Source: Streptomyces antioxidans
Lineage (GTDB): Bacteria; Actinomycetota; Actinomycetes; Streptomycetales; Streptomycetaceae
Direction: 5' to 3'
DNA: 64,000 nucleotides
Assembly (NCBI RefSeq): GCF_000968685.2
Contig: NZ_LAKD02000001.1
Coordinates: 1-64,000, forward strand
The notes beneath the pieces are model-generated. The model did not search any database and was not told the DNA's origin. It worked only from the letters and a program-made list of their open reading frames with translations. The position numbers and the translations under genes are program-made. The number at the start of each line of letters is the position of its first letter. Within the stretch, counting starts at the first letter, position 1. Positions 40,549 to 50,156 of the stretch are shown piece by piece.

Positions 40549-42210
40549 GTGCCTGAAGCCCGATCGAGGCAGGTCAGGGAGTGGCTGGGGCACCGGCTGA
40601 GCCGTGGGCGACGCGAGTTGGGCCGGATGCGCGGGCGTGGGCTGCGCGAATGGGACCGAATGCGCGGGCGTGGGCTGCGCCAATGGGACCGAATGCGCGG
40701 GCGCGGGCTGCGCCAATGGGACCGCGTGCGCGCCCGCGTCCGGCGCGCATGGCGGAGTACGCCCCGGGAGCAGCAGCGGACCTGGCAACTGGTGGCGGTC
40801 TCCGCGGCGACCGGCCTGGTGGTGGCCGTGGGGTCGGTGCTGGTGGCCGGGCCCTGGGACGGCGGTCAGCGGACGGCCGAACGCGCCCGGGCCGCCGAGG
40901 ACGGTGCCCCGGGCGGGCGCCACGGCGGCCCGGAGCGCCCCGCGCCCAGCGCGGCGCCCGTCCTGGCGGCGCTCGGCACGCGGCCCGCGCCCCGGTCGCC
41001 GGACAGCGGCGACGACGCCGTGCCGCCGCCCACCGGGGCGGGGCTCGCCGACACCCTCGAACCGCTGCTGAAGGACCCCGCGTTGGGCGATGAGCGCTCG
41101 GTGGCGGTGATGGACGTGACCAGCGGTCAGCAGGTGTTCGGCGCCAAGGCGGGCACGGCCGCCGTCCCCGCCTCGACGATCAAGCTCGCGACCGGGGCCG
41201 CGGCCCTCTCCGCCCTCGGCCCGGACCACCGCATCAGGACCAGCGTCGTGGCGGGCGCGGGCAGTCATGACATCGTGCTGGTCGGCGGCGGCGACCCGAC
41301 GCTCACCGCACGGGCCGTCAAGGGGGACGACCACCCCGCCGCACTCCGCCAGTTGGCCGATGACACCGCCCGCGCCCTGAAGAAGCGCGGCGCGGGCCCC
41401 TACCGGCTCGGCTATGACACCTCGCTCTACTCCGGGCCGAAGCTCCACACCATCGGCCCCAACGAGAACCTCTCGCCCGTCGTCCCCCTGATGGCCGATG
41501 AGGGCCGTACGGACGACAGCGACCACGGTCCCGCCCCGCGCGCCGAGGACCCGGCCGCCGACGCGGCCGGAGCCTTCGCCGGGATGCTGCGCGACCGCGG
41601 CGTCGAGGTGAAGGGCGACCCCGGGGCGCGCGAGGCCGCCAAGGGCGCCCGTACGGTGGCCTCCGTACGCTCCCAGCCGCTGTCCTCGCTCGTCGAGCGG
41701 ATGCTGACCACCAGCGACAACGACATCGCCGAGGCCCTGGCCCGGCAGACCGCCCTGGCCGCGGGCGAGCCCGCCAGCTTCGAGGGCGGGGCGAAGGCCG
41801 TGACCCAGCGGCTGCGCAAGCTCGAGCTGCCGCTGGGCGGTGCCCGGATCGCGGACGGCAGCGGGCTCGACCGCGCCGACCACGTCTCCGCCGGGCTGCT
41901 CGCCCAGGTGCTGGTGCGCGCCGCCGACCACGGCCACCCCGAACTGCGGTCGCTGCTCACCGGGCTGCCGGTGGCCGGTTTCACCGGAACCCTGCGCACC
42001 CGTTACGCCCAGGACGGGGTCGGCCGGGGCGTGGTCCGCGCCAAGACCGGCACCCTCACCGGGGTGAACAGCCTCGCGGGCTCGGTCGTGGACGCGGACG
42101 GGCGGCTGCTGGTCTTCGCGTATCTGACCAACGGCACCACCGACGCCACCGGCGCCCAGCGCGCCCTGGACCGGATGGCCTCGGCCCTCGCCAACTGCGG
42201 CTGCCGCTGA
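40549..42210 (+). CDS. dacB: D-alanyl-D-alanine carboxypeptidase/endopeptidase (PBP4 class, S13)
   Basis: This is a low-molecular-weight penicillin-binding protein of the DacB type that trims peptidoglycan stem peptides outside the cell. Of its 553 residues, 1-80 are Arg-rich and include three exact 11-residue repeats ([11 protein letters not shown]). A signal-anchor helix (about 81-100) and a linker follow. The catalytic triad motifs are SxxK at Ser209-Lys212 (ASTIK), SxN ([13 protein letters not shown]) and KTG (AKTGTLTG). The GTG of VPEARSRQV with AAAGGGG upstream is used; an ATG-less frame extends to 40504. The repeated basic N-terminal tail is atypical. Confidence 0.9.
   Translation: MPEARSRQVREWLGHRLSRGRRELGRMRGRGLREWDRMRGRGLRQWDRMRGRGLRQWDRVRARVRRAWRSTPREQQRTWQLVAVSAATGLVVAVGSVLVAGPWDGGQRTAERARAAEDGAPGGRHGGPERPAPSAAPVLAALGTRPAPRSPDSGDDAVPPPTGAGLADTLEPLLKDPALGDERSVAVMDVTSGQQVFGAKAGTAAVPASTIKLATGAAALSALGPDHRIRTSVVAGAGSHDIVLVGGGDPTLTARAVKGDDHPAALRQLADDTARALKKRGAGPYRLGYDTSLYSGPKLHTIGPNENLSPVVPLMADEGRTDDSDHGPAPRAEDPAADAAGAFAGMLRDRGVEVKGDPGAREAAKGARTVASVRSQPLSSLVERMLTTSDNDIAEALARQTALAAGEPASFEGGAKAVTQRLRKLELPLGGARIADGSGLDRADHVSAGLLAQVLVRAADHGHPELRSLLTGLPVAGFTGTLRTRYAQDGVGRGVVRAKTGTLTGVNSLAGSVVDADGRLLVFAYLTNGTTDATGAQRALDRMASALANCGCR
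40624..40722 (+). repeat. 33-bp tandem repeat in the dacB-like gene, three copies
   Basis: Three in-frame 33-base units start at 40624, 40657 and 40690, nearly identical, each encoding Arg-Met-Arg-Gly-Arg-Gly-Leu-Arg-(Glu/Gln)-Trp-Asp. A partial fourth unit follows (RVRAR). The array adds basic, amphipathic turns to the cytosolic tail before the membrane anchor and may vary in copy number between strains. Confidence 0.9.
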
Positions 42211-42297
42211 GCGGAGGGGCCACCCGGACGCGGGGCGGCCGCCAGTGCGGACCCCGGTGTCCTCCCGGATGGGGCGCGGGCCACGTACCGTGAAGCC

Positions 42298-43437
42298 ATG
42301 ACGAGCATCGGTGGTGTGGAGATGGTCGACTGGAATCTCGCGGTCGCGACCGCGACCCGGCTGGTGCGCCCGGGTCCCGAGGTGAGCCGCGACCAGGCGC
42401 GCGCGGTCGTCGCGGAGCTGCGGCGGCACGCCAAGTCCTCGGAGGAGCACGTCCGCGCCTTCACCCGGATGGCCGTCTCCGGCGGCCCGGCCTCCGACAC
42501 CCCCGTCCTCGTCGTGGACCGGGCGGGCTGGATCAGGGCGAACGTGGCGGGCTTCCGGCAGATCCTCAAGCCGCTGCTCGGCAAGGTGCAGGACCGGCGC
42601 GGCGGACTGTCCGGCGGGGCGGTGCTGGGCGCGGTCGGCGGCAAGGTGACCGGGGTCGAGCTGGGGATGCTGCTGTCCTTCCTGGCCTCCCGGGTGCTCG
42701 GCCAGTACGAGACCTTCGCGCCCTCGACCCGTGAGCTGCCGGGCTCCCCGGGCGGCGGCCGGCTGCTGCTGGTGGCGCCCAACATCGTCCACGTCGAGCG
42801 CGAACTCGACGTGGCCCCGCACGACTTCCGGCTGTGGGTGGCGCTGCACGAGGAGACCCACCGCACCCAGTTCACCGCCGTGCCCTGGCTGCGCGACCAC
42901 ATCGAGTCCGAGATCCAGGCGTTCCTCGGCGAGACCGACGTGGATCCGGCCACCCTGCTGGAGCGGGTCCGCGAGGCCGTCCAGTCGCTGAGCGGCGGCC
43001 GCCCCGCCGAGGAGCGGGACGAGGCGGACGGGCGCGGCGCCCCCAGCATCATCGAGCTGGTCCAGACCCCGGCCCAGCGGGAGATCCTGGCCCGGCTGAC
43101 CGCGGCGATGTCGCTGCTGGAGGGCCACGCCGACTACGTCATGGACGGGGTGGGGCCGGAGGTCGTGCCGTCCGTGGCGGAGATCCGGGAGAAGTTCCAG
43201 AAGCGCCGGGCGAGCGGCGCGGGCCGGCTGGACCAGGCGCTGCGCAAGCTGCTGGGGCTCGACGCCAAGCTGCGGCAGTACCGTGACGGGGAGCGGTTCG
43301 TACGGGCCGTGGTGAACCAGGTCGGGATGGACGGCTTCAACCGGGTCTGGACCTCGCCCAACACCCTCCCGACCAAGGCGGAGATCAGCAAACCCGCCGA
43401 GTGGGTCGCGCGGGTGCACCGCAAGGCGGACTCCTAG
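42298..43437 (+). CDS. Zinc-dependent metalloprotease-like protein (DUF2342 type)
   Basis: This 379-residue soluble protein is of the actinobacterial zinc-metallohydrolase family sometimes labelled coenzyme F420 biosynthesis-associated. The HExxH motif HEETH is at 184-188 (WVALHEETHRTQF), and a later LLEGHADYVMDGVG supplies a third ligand region. Other family blocks are LGQYETFAP and LLLVAPNIVHVEREL. Its substrate is not known. The conserved order ppa-dacB-DUF2342-tilS-hpt-ftsH in Streptomyces suggests a housekeeping role. Confidence 0.85.
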   Translation: MTSIGGVEMVDWNLAVATATRLVRPGPEVSRDQARAVVAELRRHAKSSEEHVRAFTRMAVSGGPASDTPVLVVDRAGWIRANVAGFRQILKPLLGKVQDRRGGLSGGAVLGAVGGKVTGVELGMLLSFLASRVLGQYETFAPSTRELPGSPGGGRLLLVAPNIVHVERELDVAPHDFRLWVALHEETHRTQFTAVPWLRDHIESEIQAFLGETDVDPATLLERVREAVQSLSGGRPAEERDEADGRGAPSIIELVQTPAQREILARLTAAMSLLEGHADYVMDGVGPEVVPSVAEIREKFQKRRASGAGRLDQALRKLLGLDAKLRQYRDGERFVRAVVNQVGMDGFNRVWTSPNTLPTKAEISKPAEWVARVHRKADS

Positions 43438-43647
43438 AACCGGCACACCCCCGGCACCCGCGGAAACGGACGAACGCCCCCTTTAATCACTCGTCCGAGG
43501 GACCGTTGGCGACGGGTAGGCGTGCGATGCTCGGGGAACAGCTCGCTTCTGTCACCATCGACATACGCAGCGTGACGAAACGCCCGTACCGCTCGTACTC
43601 CTCGTACCCCCCGAGGCACCCCCTCGAATGACAGATGGGAAACGGAC

Positions 43648-44760
43648 ATGGGTCCCCATCCAGCGGTCGCCGCGATACGCCTCGCGGTCCGCCGCGTCCT
43701 CCAGGAGATTCTCGTCGCCCACTCGGCCGCGCACTCGGCCGCCTCATCGCCCTCCGCGCGCCCCTCCCTCTCCCCGGCGGCTTCGGCCCCCGCCCCCCGC
43801 GGCTCCGGCCCGCGGGATGACGCACCGCTCGTGCTCGCCGCCTGCTCGGGCGGCGCCGACTCCATGGCGCTCGCCTCCGCCCTCGCCTTCGAGGCCCCGC
43901 GGGTCGGGCTGCGCGCCGGTGGGGTCACCGTCGACCACGGCCTCCAGCAGGGGTCGGACGCCCGCGCCGCCGAGGTTACCGACCGGATGCGGGCCCTGGG
44001 CCTGGCGCCGGTCGAGGCGATCGCCGTGGCCGTCGGCCGGAGCGGCGGCCCCGAGGCCGCCGCCCGGGACGCCCGCTACACCGCGCTGGACGCCGCCGCC
44101 GAGCGCCACGGCGCCGCCGCCGTCCTGCTCGGCCACACCCGTGACGACCAGGCCGAGACCGTTCTGCTCGGCCTCGCCCGCGGCTCCGGCACCCGCTCGC
44201 TGTCCGGCATGGCCTGGGTCTCCGGCACCGGCGGCCGCTACCGCCGCCCCTTCCTCCAGCTGGACCGGCACACCGTCCGCGAGGCGTGCCTGGCCCAGTC
44301 GCTGCCCGTCTGGGACGACCCGCACAACGTGGACCCCTCCTACACCCGCTCCCGGGTCCGCCACGAGGCGCTGCCCATCCTGGAGAAGGCGCTGGGCAAG
44401 GGCGTCGTCGAGGCGCTCGCCCGCACCGCCCAGCTCTCCCGTGACGACGCCGACGCCCTCGACGCCTGGGCCGCCCGCGCCGAGGCCGATGTGATGACCA
44501 CCGCACCGGCGGCGGCCGGTGGCGCGCAGTCCGTGCACCTCGACACCGTCGGCCTGCACGGACTGCCCACCGCCGTCCGCCGCCGGGTGCTGCGCCGGGC
44601 CGCCATCGCCGCGGGCGCGCCCGCCGGTTCGCTCTTCGCCCGCCACATCGAAGAGGTGGACCGGCTGATCACCGGCTGGCGGGGGCAGCGGGCCATCAAC
44701 CTGCCCGGCCGCGTCGAGGTCCAGCGGGAGGGTGGCAGACTGGTCATCCGGCAGGGCTGA
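43648..44760 (+). CDS. tilS: tRNA(Ile)-lysidine synthetase
   Basis: This 370-residue enzyme uses ATP and lysine to convert C34 of the CAU-anticodon tRNA-Ile to lysidine, an essential decoding step. The PP-loop motif [34 protein letters not shown] and [15 protein letters not shown] are all present, followed by a short C-terminal region. An Ala/Ser/Pro-rich insert (about 25-58) precedes the PP-loop. The start ATG has a modest GGGAAACGG region upstream. It lies next to hpt, as in most actinobacteria. Confidence 0.93.
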   Translation: MGPHPAVAAIRLAVRRVLQEILVAHSAAHSAASSPSARPSLSPAASAPAPRGSGPRDDAPLVLAACSGGADSMALASALAFEAPRVGLRAGGVTVDHGLQQGSDARAAEVTDRMRALGLAPVEAIAVAVGRSGGPEAAARDARYTALDAAAERHGAAAVLLGHTRDDQAETVLLGLARGSGTRSLSGMAWVSGTGGRYRRPFLQLDRHTVREACLAQSLPVWDDPHNVDPSYTRSRVRHEALPILEKALGKGVVEALARTAQLSRDDADALDAWAARAEADVMTTAPAAAGGAQSVHLDTVGLHGLPTAVRRRVLRRAAIAAGAPAGSLFARHIEEVDRLITGWRGQRAINLPGRVEVQREGGRLVIRQG

Positions 44761-44797
44761 TCCGCCCGAGCCAGTTGAGCCGGTTAGTCGAACGAGA

Positions 44798-45361
44798 GTG
44801 GCGCGGGTGGACGACAAGGACATGGGCACCGACCTGAAGTCGGTCCTCATCACCGAGGAAGAGATCAACGCGAAGCTGGCCGAGCTGGCCGCCGCCGTCG
44901 ACGAGGAGTACGCGGGCAGGGATCTGCTGATCGTCGGCGTGCTCAAGGGTGCGGTCATGGTGATGGCGGACCTGGCGCGTGCCCTCTCCACGCCCGTCAC
45001 CATGGACTGGATGGCCGTGTCGTCGTACGGCGCGGGCACCCAGTCCTCCGGCGTGGTGCGTATCCTGAAGGACTTGGACACCGACATCAAGGGCAAACAC
45101 GTCCTGATCGTCGAGGACATCATCGACTCCGGACTGACGCTGTCGTGGCTGCTGTCGAACCTGGGCTCGCGCGAGCCTGCCTCGCTGAACGTCTGCACCC
45201 TGCTGCGCAAGCCGGAGGCGGCCAAGGTCGCCATCGAGGTGAAGTGGGTCGGCTTCGACATCCCCAATGAGTTCGTCGTCGGCTACGGGCTGGACTACGC
45301 CGAGAAGTACCGGAACCTTCGGTTCGTCGGCACCCTGGCCCCGCACGTCTACGGCGGCTGA
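44798..45361 (+). CDS. hpt: Hypoxanthine(-guanine) phosphoribosyltransferase
   Basis: This 187-residue purine salvage enzyme joins hypoxanthine or guanine to PRPP. The PRPP motif is [51 protein letters not shown] and [16 protein letters not shown] complete the active site. The GTG at 44798 ([13 protein letters not shown]) agrees with Streptomyces homologues from memory; a GTG at 44807 or an ATG at 44822 are alternatives. It follows tilS by 37 bases and is likely co-transcribed with it. Confidence 0.93.
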   Translation: MARVDDKDMGTDLKSVLITEEEINAKLAELAAAVDEEYAGRDLLIVGVLKGAVMVMADLARALSTPVTMDWMAVSSYGAGTQSSGVVRILKDLDTDIKGKHVLIVEDIIDSGLTLSWLLSNLGSREPASLNVCTLLRKPEAAKVAIEVKWVGFDIPNEFVVGYGLDYAEKYRNLRFVGTLAPHVYGG

Positions 45362-45480
45362 CGGGCGCCGCCGCCCCCTGGGAACCTGGCGGGGTTTTCC
45401 GCCGTTGGAGCTGGGGAAGGCGGTTTTGTTAGCAGTCCACGGCGGCGTCGGGTGACAATGCTGGGGTACCGTCCGAAGGT

Positions 45481-45544
45481 CAGTCTTTTTCGAGACTGAG
45501 GATTACACAGCTCATACACCGCAAATACACCGCAATACACCGCA
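45481..45544 (+). promoter_or_regulatory. ftsH leader: hairpin and three ATACACCGCA repeats
   Basis: A small hairpin with arms CAGTCT and AGACTG (45481-45498) is followed by three direct copies of ATACACCGCA at 45514, 45525 and 45535. They lie 73-136 bases upstream of the ftsH start. They could be iterated protein-binding sites or part of the transcript leader. Confidence 0.6.
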
Positions 45545-45585
45545 CGCACAGGCGCCCCTCCAGGGCTGCCGTGCCTCACTGTGGC

Positions 45586-45610
45586 AGGAGGGACGGGGCG
45601 GCTTCGCCCC
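45586..45610 (+). promoter_or_regulatory. ftsH Shine-Dalgarno followed by hairpin before the start
   Basis: AGGAGGG (45586-45592) is 24 bases from the ATG at 45617, too far for normal use. Between them GGGGCG and CGCCCC (45595-45610) can fold, leaving an effective spacing of about eight bases. Alternatively translation starts at the GTG at 45581 and the frame simply reads through. Confidence 0.55.
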
Positions 45611-45616
45611 GTATGG

Positions 45617-47659
45617 ATGGACGTGAAGCGCTACTTCCGTGGGCCGGTCATGTGGATCGTGCTGGCCGTCCTCGCCGTGGTCGTGTTGATGCAGGTCGTC
45701 GGCTCGTCCGGCGGCTACAAGTCGGTGGACACCAGTCAGGTCGTCAAGGCGATCAACCAGAACCAGGTCCAGTCCGCCGAGCTGACGACCGGCGACGAGC
45801 ACAAGGTAAAGATCAACCTCAAGGACAACGTCGCCAAGATCGAGGGCAGCGACAAGCTCCAGGCCACCTACATCGGTGACCAGGGCGTCGATCTCGCCAA
45901 GACCTTGCAGGCCAACGCCCAGAAGCAGGGCGGGATCCCCGATGGGTACAACGTCTCGACGTCGAAGCAGAACCCCTTCGTCGGGATCCTCCTCTCGCTG
46001 CTCCCGTTCGTGCTGATCGTCGTGGTCTTCCTGTTCCTGATGAATCAGATGCAGGGTGGCGGCTCCCGGGTGATGAACTTCGGCAAGTCGAAGGCCAAGC
46101 TCATCACCAAGGACACGCCGAAGACGACCTTCACCGATGTGGCGGGGGCCGACGAGGCGGTCGAGGAGCTCCAGGAGATCAAGGAGTTCCTGCAGGAGCC
46201 GGCGAAGTTCCAGGCCGTGGGCGCCAAGATCCCCAAGGGTGTGCTGCTCTACGGGCCGCCCGGTACGGGTAAGACGCTGCTCGCGCGCGCCGTCGCGGGC
46301 GAGGCGGGTGTCCCCTTCTACTCGATCTCCGGCTCCGACTTCGTCGAGATGTTCGTGGGTGTGGGTGCCTCCCGGGTCCGCGACCTGTTCGAGCAGGCCA
46401 AGGCCAACGCCCCGGCCATCGTCTTCGTCGACGAGATCGACGCCGTCGGCCGGCACCGCGGCGCGGGCATGGGCGGCGGCCACGACGAGCGCGAGCAGAC
46501 GCTGAACCAGCTGCTCGTCGAGATGGACGGCTTCGACGTGAAGGGCGGGGTCATCCTGATCGCCGCCACCAACCGGCCCGACATCCTCGACCCGGCGCTG
46601 CTGCGCCCGGGCCGCTTCGACCGGCAGATCGCCGTCGACCGCCCGGACATGCAGGGCCGGCTGGAGATCCTCAAGGTCCACCAGAAGGGCAAGCCGGTCG
46701 CCCCGGACGTCGACCTGTCGGCCGTCGCCCGCCGCACCCCCGGCTTCACCGGCGCCGATCTGTCGAACGTGCTGAACGAGGCCGCCCTGCTGACGGCCCG
46801 CAGCGACCGGAAGCTGATCGACAACCACTTCCTGGACGAGGCGATCGACCGGGTCGTGGCCGGACCGCAGAAGCGGACCCGGATCATGAGCGACAAGGAG
46901 AAGAAGATCACCGCGTATCACGAGGGCGGTCACGCCCTGGTCGCGGCGGCGTCTCCGAACAGCGATCCGGTGCACAAGGTCACGATCCTCTCCAGAGGCC
47001 GGGCCCTGGGCTACACCATGGTCCTGCCCGACGAGGACAAGTACTCGACCACGCGCAACGAGATGCTGGACCAGCTCGCCTACATGATGGGCGGCCGGGC
47101 CGCGGAGGAGCTCGTCTTCCACGACCCGACCACGGGCGCGTCCAACGACATCGAGAAGGCCACCACCACGGCCCGCGCGATGGTCACGCAGTACGGCATG
47201 ACCGAGCGGCTTGGCGCGATCAAGTTCGGCTCCGACAACTCCGAGCCGTTCCTCGGCCGTGAGATGGCTCACCAGCGCGACTACTCGGAAGAGGTCGCCG
47301 CGCTGGTGGACGAGGAGGTCAAGAAGCTCATCGAGGCCGCGCACAACGAGGCGTGGGAGATCCTGGTCGAGAACCGGGACGTCCTGGACAACCTGGTGCT
47401 GGCGCTGCTGGAGAAGGAGACGCTGAACAAGGAGGAGATCGCCGAGATCTTCGCCCCGGTCGTCAAGCGCCCGGCCCGCCCGGCGTGGACCGGCTCCTCG
47501 CGGCGTACGCCCTCCACCCGTCCGCCGGTGCTCTCCCCCAAGGAGCTGGCCCCGGCCAACGGCGCCCAGCCCACCTCGGCGGCCTCGCTGACCAAGAGCA
47601 CGGCCCCGGAGGACGGCGTCGAGCGTCCCGAGGGCTCGGGCTCCGGCTCGGAGAGCTGA
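45617..47659 (+). CDS. ftsH: ATP-dependent zinc metalloprotease FtsH
   Basis: This 680-residue membrane AAA+ protease degrades membrane and regulatory proteins. It has two transmembrane helices (about 11-28 and 122-143) flanking a periplasm-side domain. The AAA module has Walker A GPPGTGKT at 213-220, Walker [11 protein letters not shown] and [22 protein letters not shown]. The zinc protease has HEGGH at 435-439. A Pro/Ser/Thr/Gly-rich C-terminal tail (about 615-680) is typical of actinobacteria. The ATG of MDVKRYFRG matches the usual start; a GTG at 45581 would add 12 residues. It is followed by a strong terminator. Confidence 0.95.
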   Translation: MDVKRYFRGPVMWIVLAVLAVVVLMQVVGSSGGYKSVDTSQVVKAINQNQVQSAELTTGDEHKVKINLKDNVAKIEGSDKLQATYIGDQGVDLAKTLQANAQKQGGIPDGYNVSTSKQNPFVGILLSLLPFVLIVVVFLFLMNQMQGGGSRVMNFGKSKAKLITKDTPKTTFTDVAGADEAVEELQEIKEFLQEPAKFQAVGAKIPKGVLLYGPPGTGKTLLARAVAGEAGVPFYSISGSDFVEMFVGVGASRVRDLFEQAKANAPAIVFVDEIDAVGRHRGAGMGGGHDEREQTLNQLLVEMDGFDVKGGVILIAATNRPDILDPALLRPGRFDRQIAVDRPDMQGRLEILKVHQKGKPVAPDVDLSAVARRTPGFTGADLSNVLNEAALLTARSDRKLIDNHFLDEAIDRVVAGPQKRTRIMSDKEKKITAYHEGGHALVAAASPNSDPVHKVTILSRGRALGYTMVLPDEDKYSTTRNEMLDQLAYMMGGRAAEELVFHDPTTGASNDIEKATTTARAMVTQYGMTERLGAIKFGSDNSEPFLGREMAHQRDYSEEVAALVDEEVKKLIEAAHNEAWEILVENRDVLDNLVLALLEKETLNKEEIAEIFAPVVKRPARPAWTGSSRRTPSTRPPVLSPKELAPANGAQPTSAASLTKSTAPEDGVERPEGSGSGSES

Positions 47660-47705
47660 CCCCCGCCACCGGGGGCGGCCTTCCGCTCCCGGCGGCCCCG
47701 GAATG

Positions 47706-47749
47706 AATGCCGCGTCCACCAGGTTCTAGCCTGGTGGACGCGGCATTTT
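47706..47749 (+). terminator. Rho-independent terminator after ftsH
   Basis: An 18-bp perfect stem (AATGCCGCGTCCACCAGG and its complement) with a 6-base loop is followed by a TTTT run. It lies 47 bases after the ftsH stop and separates ftsH from folE. Confidence 0.9.
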
Positions 47750-47787
47750 CGCGTTCGTGTGGGTGTATGTGAGGAACGAGGCAGTCC

Positions 47788-48393
47788 ATGACCGACCCGG
47801 TGACGCTGGACGGCGAGAGCCCCATCGGCGTGTTCGACGAGAAGCGCGCCGAGAACGCGATCCGCGAGCTGCTGATCGCCGTCGGCGAGGATCCCGACCG
47901 GGAGGGGCTGCGCGAGACACCGGGCCGGGTGGCGCGTGCGTACAAGGAGATCTTCGCGGGGCTGCGCCAGGAGCCCGAGGACGTCCTGACCACCACCTTC
48001 GACCTGGGCCACGATGAGATGGTGCTGGTCAAGGACATCGAGGTGATGTCCTCCTGCGAGCACCACCTGGTGCCCTTCGTGGGCGTGGCCCACGTGGGCT
48101 ACATCCCGTCCCACGACGGCAAGATCACCGGGCTGTCCAAGCTCGCCCGGCTGGTCGACGTCTTCGCCCGCCGCCCCCAGGTCCAGGAGCGGCTGACCAC
48201 CCAGATCGCCGACTCCCTGATGCGGATACTGGAGCCGCGCGGGGTGATCGTGGTGGTCGAGTGCGAGCACATGTGCATGACCATGCGCGGGGTGCGCAAG
48301 CCCGGCGCCAAGACCCTCACCTCGGCCGTCCGCGGCCAGCTGCGCGCCCCGGCCACCCGGGCGGAGGCGATGAGCCTCATCATGGCCCGCTGA
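47788..48393 (+). CDS. folE: GTP cyclohydrolase I
   Basis: This 201-residue enzyme converts GTP to 7,8-dihydroneopterin triphosphate, the first step of folate (and some pterin) synthesis. The zinc ligands are conserved: Cys90 and His93 in [10 protein letters not shown], and Cys163 in [21 protein letters not shown] and LTSAVRGQL complete the signature. The rest of the pathway (folP, folB, folK) lies on the opposite strand 0.6-3 kb away. The ATG has a weak GAGG-like site (GAACGAGGCAG). Confidence 0.95.
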   Translation: MTDPVTLDGESPIGVFDEKRAENAIRELLIAVGEDPDREGLRETPGRVARAYKEIFAGLRQEPEDVLTTTFDLGHDEMVLVKDIEVMSSCEHHLVPFVGVAHVGYIPSHDGKITGLSKLARLVDVFARRPQVQERLTTQIADSLMRILEPRGVIVVVECEHMCMTMRGVRKPGAKTLTSAVRGQLRAPATRAEAMSLIMAR

Positions 48394-48442
48394 GCGGCTT
48401 CCGCAGCCCCGTACACCACACAGCCGACGGCCTCTGGCGGCC

Positions 48443-48940
48443 TCAGGCGCGGGCCGACGCGCTCGGGCCGTTGCCGTCGTTGTCGTCGTCCTCGGGGAGC
48501 TTGAGCACCCGCTCCAGGAAGAACGCGGCCGCCACCACCCCCGCGCCCGCCAGGACCGAGCCCCCGGCGTAGAACGCCTGATCGCGACGGGCGGGCACAT
48601 CGAGCTGTTCCATGGCCAGAAAGACGCCCACCCCGCCGTACATCCCCGCCACCAGCGCCGCCACCAGCGCGCTGGCCTGCCCGAAGACCACCGCCCGGGC
48701 GGCCACCATCGGGTCGACGCCCTTGGCGTCGGGCTGCCGCTCCCGCTGGGCGCGCAGCCGGGACCGCAGCGACAGCGCGGTGGCGACGAGCACCACCGCG
48801 ATCAGGGCCAGCACGATCGGCGCGGCCACCGGGACGCTCGGCAGCGACCCGAAGGTGTCCCACAGCCGGGCTCCCGCCCACGACACCACACCGGCCACGG
48901 CGAACAGCCCGACCAGCACCCCGATCCGAAGTTGCTTCAC
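48443..48940 (-). CDS. DUF3180 membrane protein
   Basis: This 165-residue protein has four predicted helices (VLVGLFAVAGVVSWAG, VPVAAPIVLALIAVVLVATAL, ARAVVFGQASALVAALVAGMYGGVGVFLAM, AFYAGGSVLAGAGVVAAAFFLERVL) and an acidic C-terminal tail (LPEDDDNDGN). The DUF3180 family is actinobacterial and of unknown function, nearly always downstream of folK, as here. The GTG of VKQLRIGVLVGLF with GAGGGG upstream is used. Confidence 0.85.
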   Translation of the reverse strand: MKQLRIGVLVGLFAVAGVVSWAGARLWDTFGSLPSVPVAAPIVLALIAVVLVATALSLRSRLRAQRERQPDAKGVDPMVAARAVVFGQASALVAALVAGMYGGVGVFLAMEQLDVPARRDQAFYAGGSVLAGAGVVAAAFFLERVLKLPEDDDNDGNGPSASARA

Positions 48941-49002
48941 CGAGCGGTCGCCCCTCAATCCAGTACGTGCCAGCGTCTCCCGGAACCTATCCGGATCAAC
49001 GT

Positions 49003-49596
49003 CTACTCGGGCAGTCGCAGTTCCAGGTCGACGCGGACCCGGACGCCGTCCTTGCCCACCGCCGCCAGCAGCCCCGCGACCGTGCCCCGCCCGGGCACCT
49101 CGGCCCGCGGATCCACGTCGTTCCACGGCACCAGGACGAAGGCGCGCTCATGGGCGCGCGGATGCGGCAGGGTCAGCCGCGGGTCGTCGGAGACCACGTC
49201 CTGGTACGCCACGATGTCCACGTCGATGGTGCGCGGGCCCCAGCGCTCGTCCCGCACCCGCTCGAACGCCTCCTCGATCGCATGGCCGCGCTCCAGCAGC
49301 GAGGACGGCGGCAGCGTCGTCTTGATCAGCACCACCGCGTTGAAGTACGTGGCCTGGGAGCCGGGCTCCACGCCCCACGGATCCGTCTCGTACACCGGCG
49401 ACACGGCCTTGACCCGCAGGCCCGGGGTGTCCTCCAGCGCGTCGATCGCGCCCTGCAGGGTTTCCAGGCGGTTGCCCAGGTTGCTGCCGAGCGAGATCAC
49501 CGCCCGTTTGGGGTTGCTCAACGTCACATCGGCGGCGTCCACCTGCTCCACCACGGAGGTGGGAACGGGCTGCACGGTCGGGTCGCTGCTGCTCAT
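49003..49596 (-). CDS. folK: 2-amino-4-hydroxy-6-hydroxymethyldihydropteridine pyrophosphokinase
   Basis: This 197-residue HPPK transfers pyrophosphate from ATP to 6-hydroxymethyl-dihydropterin. Core motifs are AVISLGSNLGNRLETLQ, VSPVYETDPWG, the catalytic RWGPRTIDVDIVAY and LPHPRAHERAFVLVPW. A 30-residue N-terminal extension precedes the core. The ATG overlaps the folB stop (ATGA), so folB and folK are translationally coupled. Confidence 0.94.
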   Translation of the reverse strand: MSSSDPTVQPVPTSVVEQVDAADVTLSNPKRAVISLGSNLGNRLETLQGAIDALEDTPGLRVKAVSPVYETDPWGVEPGSQATYFNAVVLIKTTLPPSSLLERGHAIEEAFERVRDERWGPRTIDVDIVAYQDVVSDDPRLTLPHPRAHERAFVLVPWNDVDPRAEVPGRGTVAGLLAAVGKDGVRVRVDLELRLPE

Positions 49597-49952
49597 ACTC
49601 GGCTCCGGGTGATGGTGATGGTCACGTCGTCAAAGGGCACGGTGATCGGGGCCCGCGGCTTGTGCACCACGACCTCGACCTCCCGTACCACGTCGTGCTC
49701 GAGGCACCGGTCCGCGATCCGTTCGGCCAGCGTCTCGATCAGGTCGACCGGCTCACCCCGTACCACGTCCACGACCTCCTCCGCCACCACGCCGTAGTGG
49801 ACGGTCTTTCCGAGGTCGTCGGCGGCCGCGGCGGGCCGAGTGTCCAGGCCGAGCACGAGGTCCACGACGAAGTCCTGGCCCTCCTCCCGCTCATGGGGCA
49901 GCACACCGTGGTGCCCGCGCGCCCTCAGGCCGCGCAGCGCGACACGATCCAC
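49593..49952 (-). CDS. folB: Dihydroneopterin aldolase
   Basis: This 119-residue DHNA converts 7,8-dihydroneopterin to 6-hydroxymethyl-dihydropterin and glycolaldehyde. Family blocks are LRGLRARGHHGVLPHEREEGQDFVVDLVL, YGVVAEEVVDVVRGEPVDLIETLAERIAD and VVHKPRAPITVPFDDVTITITR (catalytic Lys in HKP). The GTG of VDRVALRGL, with GCAGGAG nine bases upstream, is the start. Its stop overlaps the folK start. It lies about 205 bases after the NTF2-like gene. Confidence 0.94.
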   Translation of the reverse strand: MDRVALRGLRARGHHGVLPHEREEGQDFVVDLVLGLDTRPAAAADDLGKTVHYGVVAEEVVDVVRGEPVDLIETLAERIADRCLEHDVVREVEVVVHKPRAPITVPFDDVTITITRSRV

Positions 49953-50156
49953 CTGAACCACTCCTGCTGGTCGTCGGTACGCGGGCACGTCCCGGCCGGA
50001 ACGCACCACCCGTCCCCCGCCGTCCGCGGGGGTACCTGCCTCGAATCTACCTGCGGGCTCCGGCGGCACCCGCCCATGGGGTGGGCGGCGCCCGCTGCCG
50101 ACGCTCCGCGCCACAGCCTCCTACCCCCACCGCACGGGGCGCGAACTCCGGTGGGA

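Noticed and set aside
40480..43446. A minus-strand open frame of almost 1000 codons opposite the carboxypeptidase and metalloprotease genes
   Set aside because: It is low complexity (Gly, Arg, Gln, His, Val) and antisense to two genes with clear catalytic motifs. This is the usual shadow frame of high-G+C coding DNA.
45581..45616. GTG at 45581 as the ftsH start
   Set aside because: It would add 12 residues not typical of FtsH and has no ribosome site of its own. The ATG at 45617 gives the family start, though the case is not closed.
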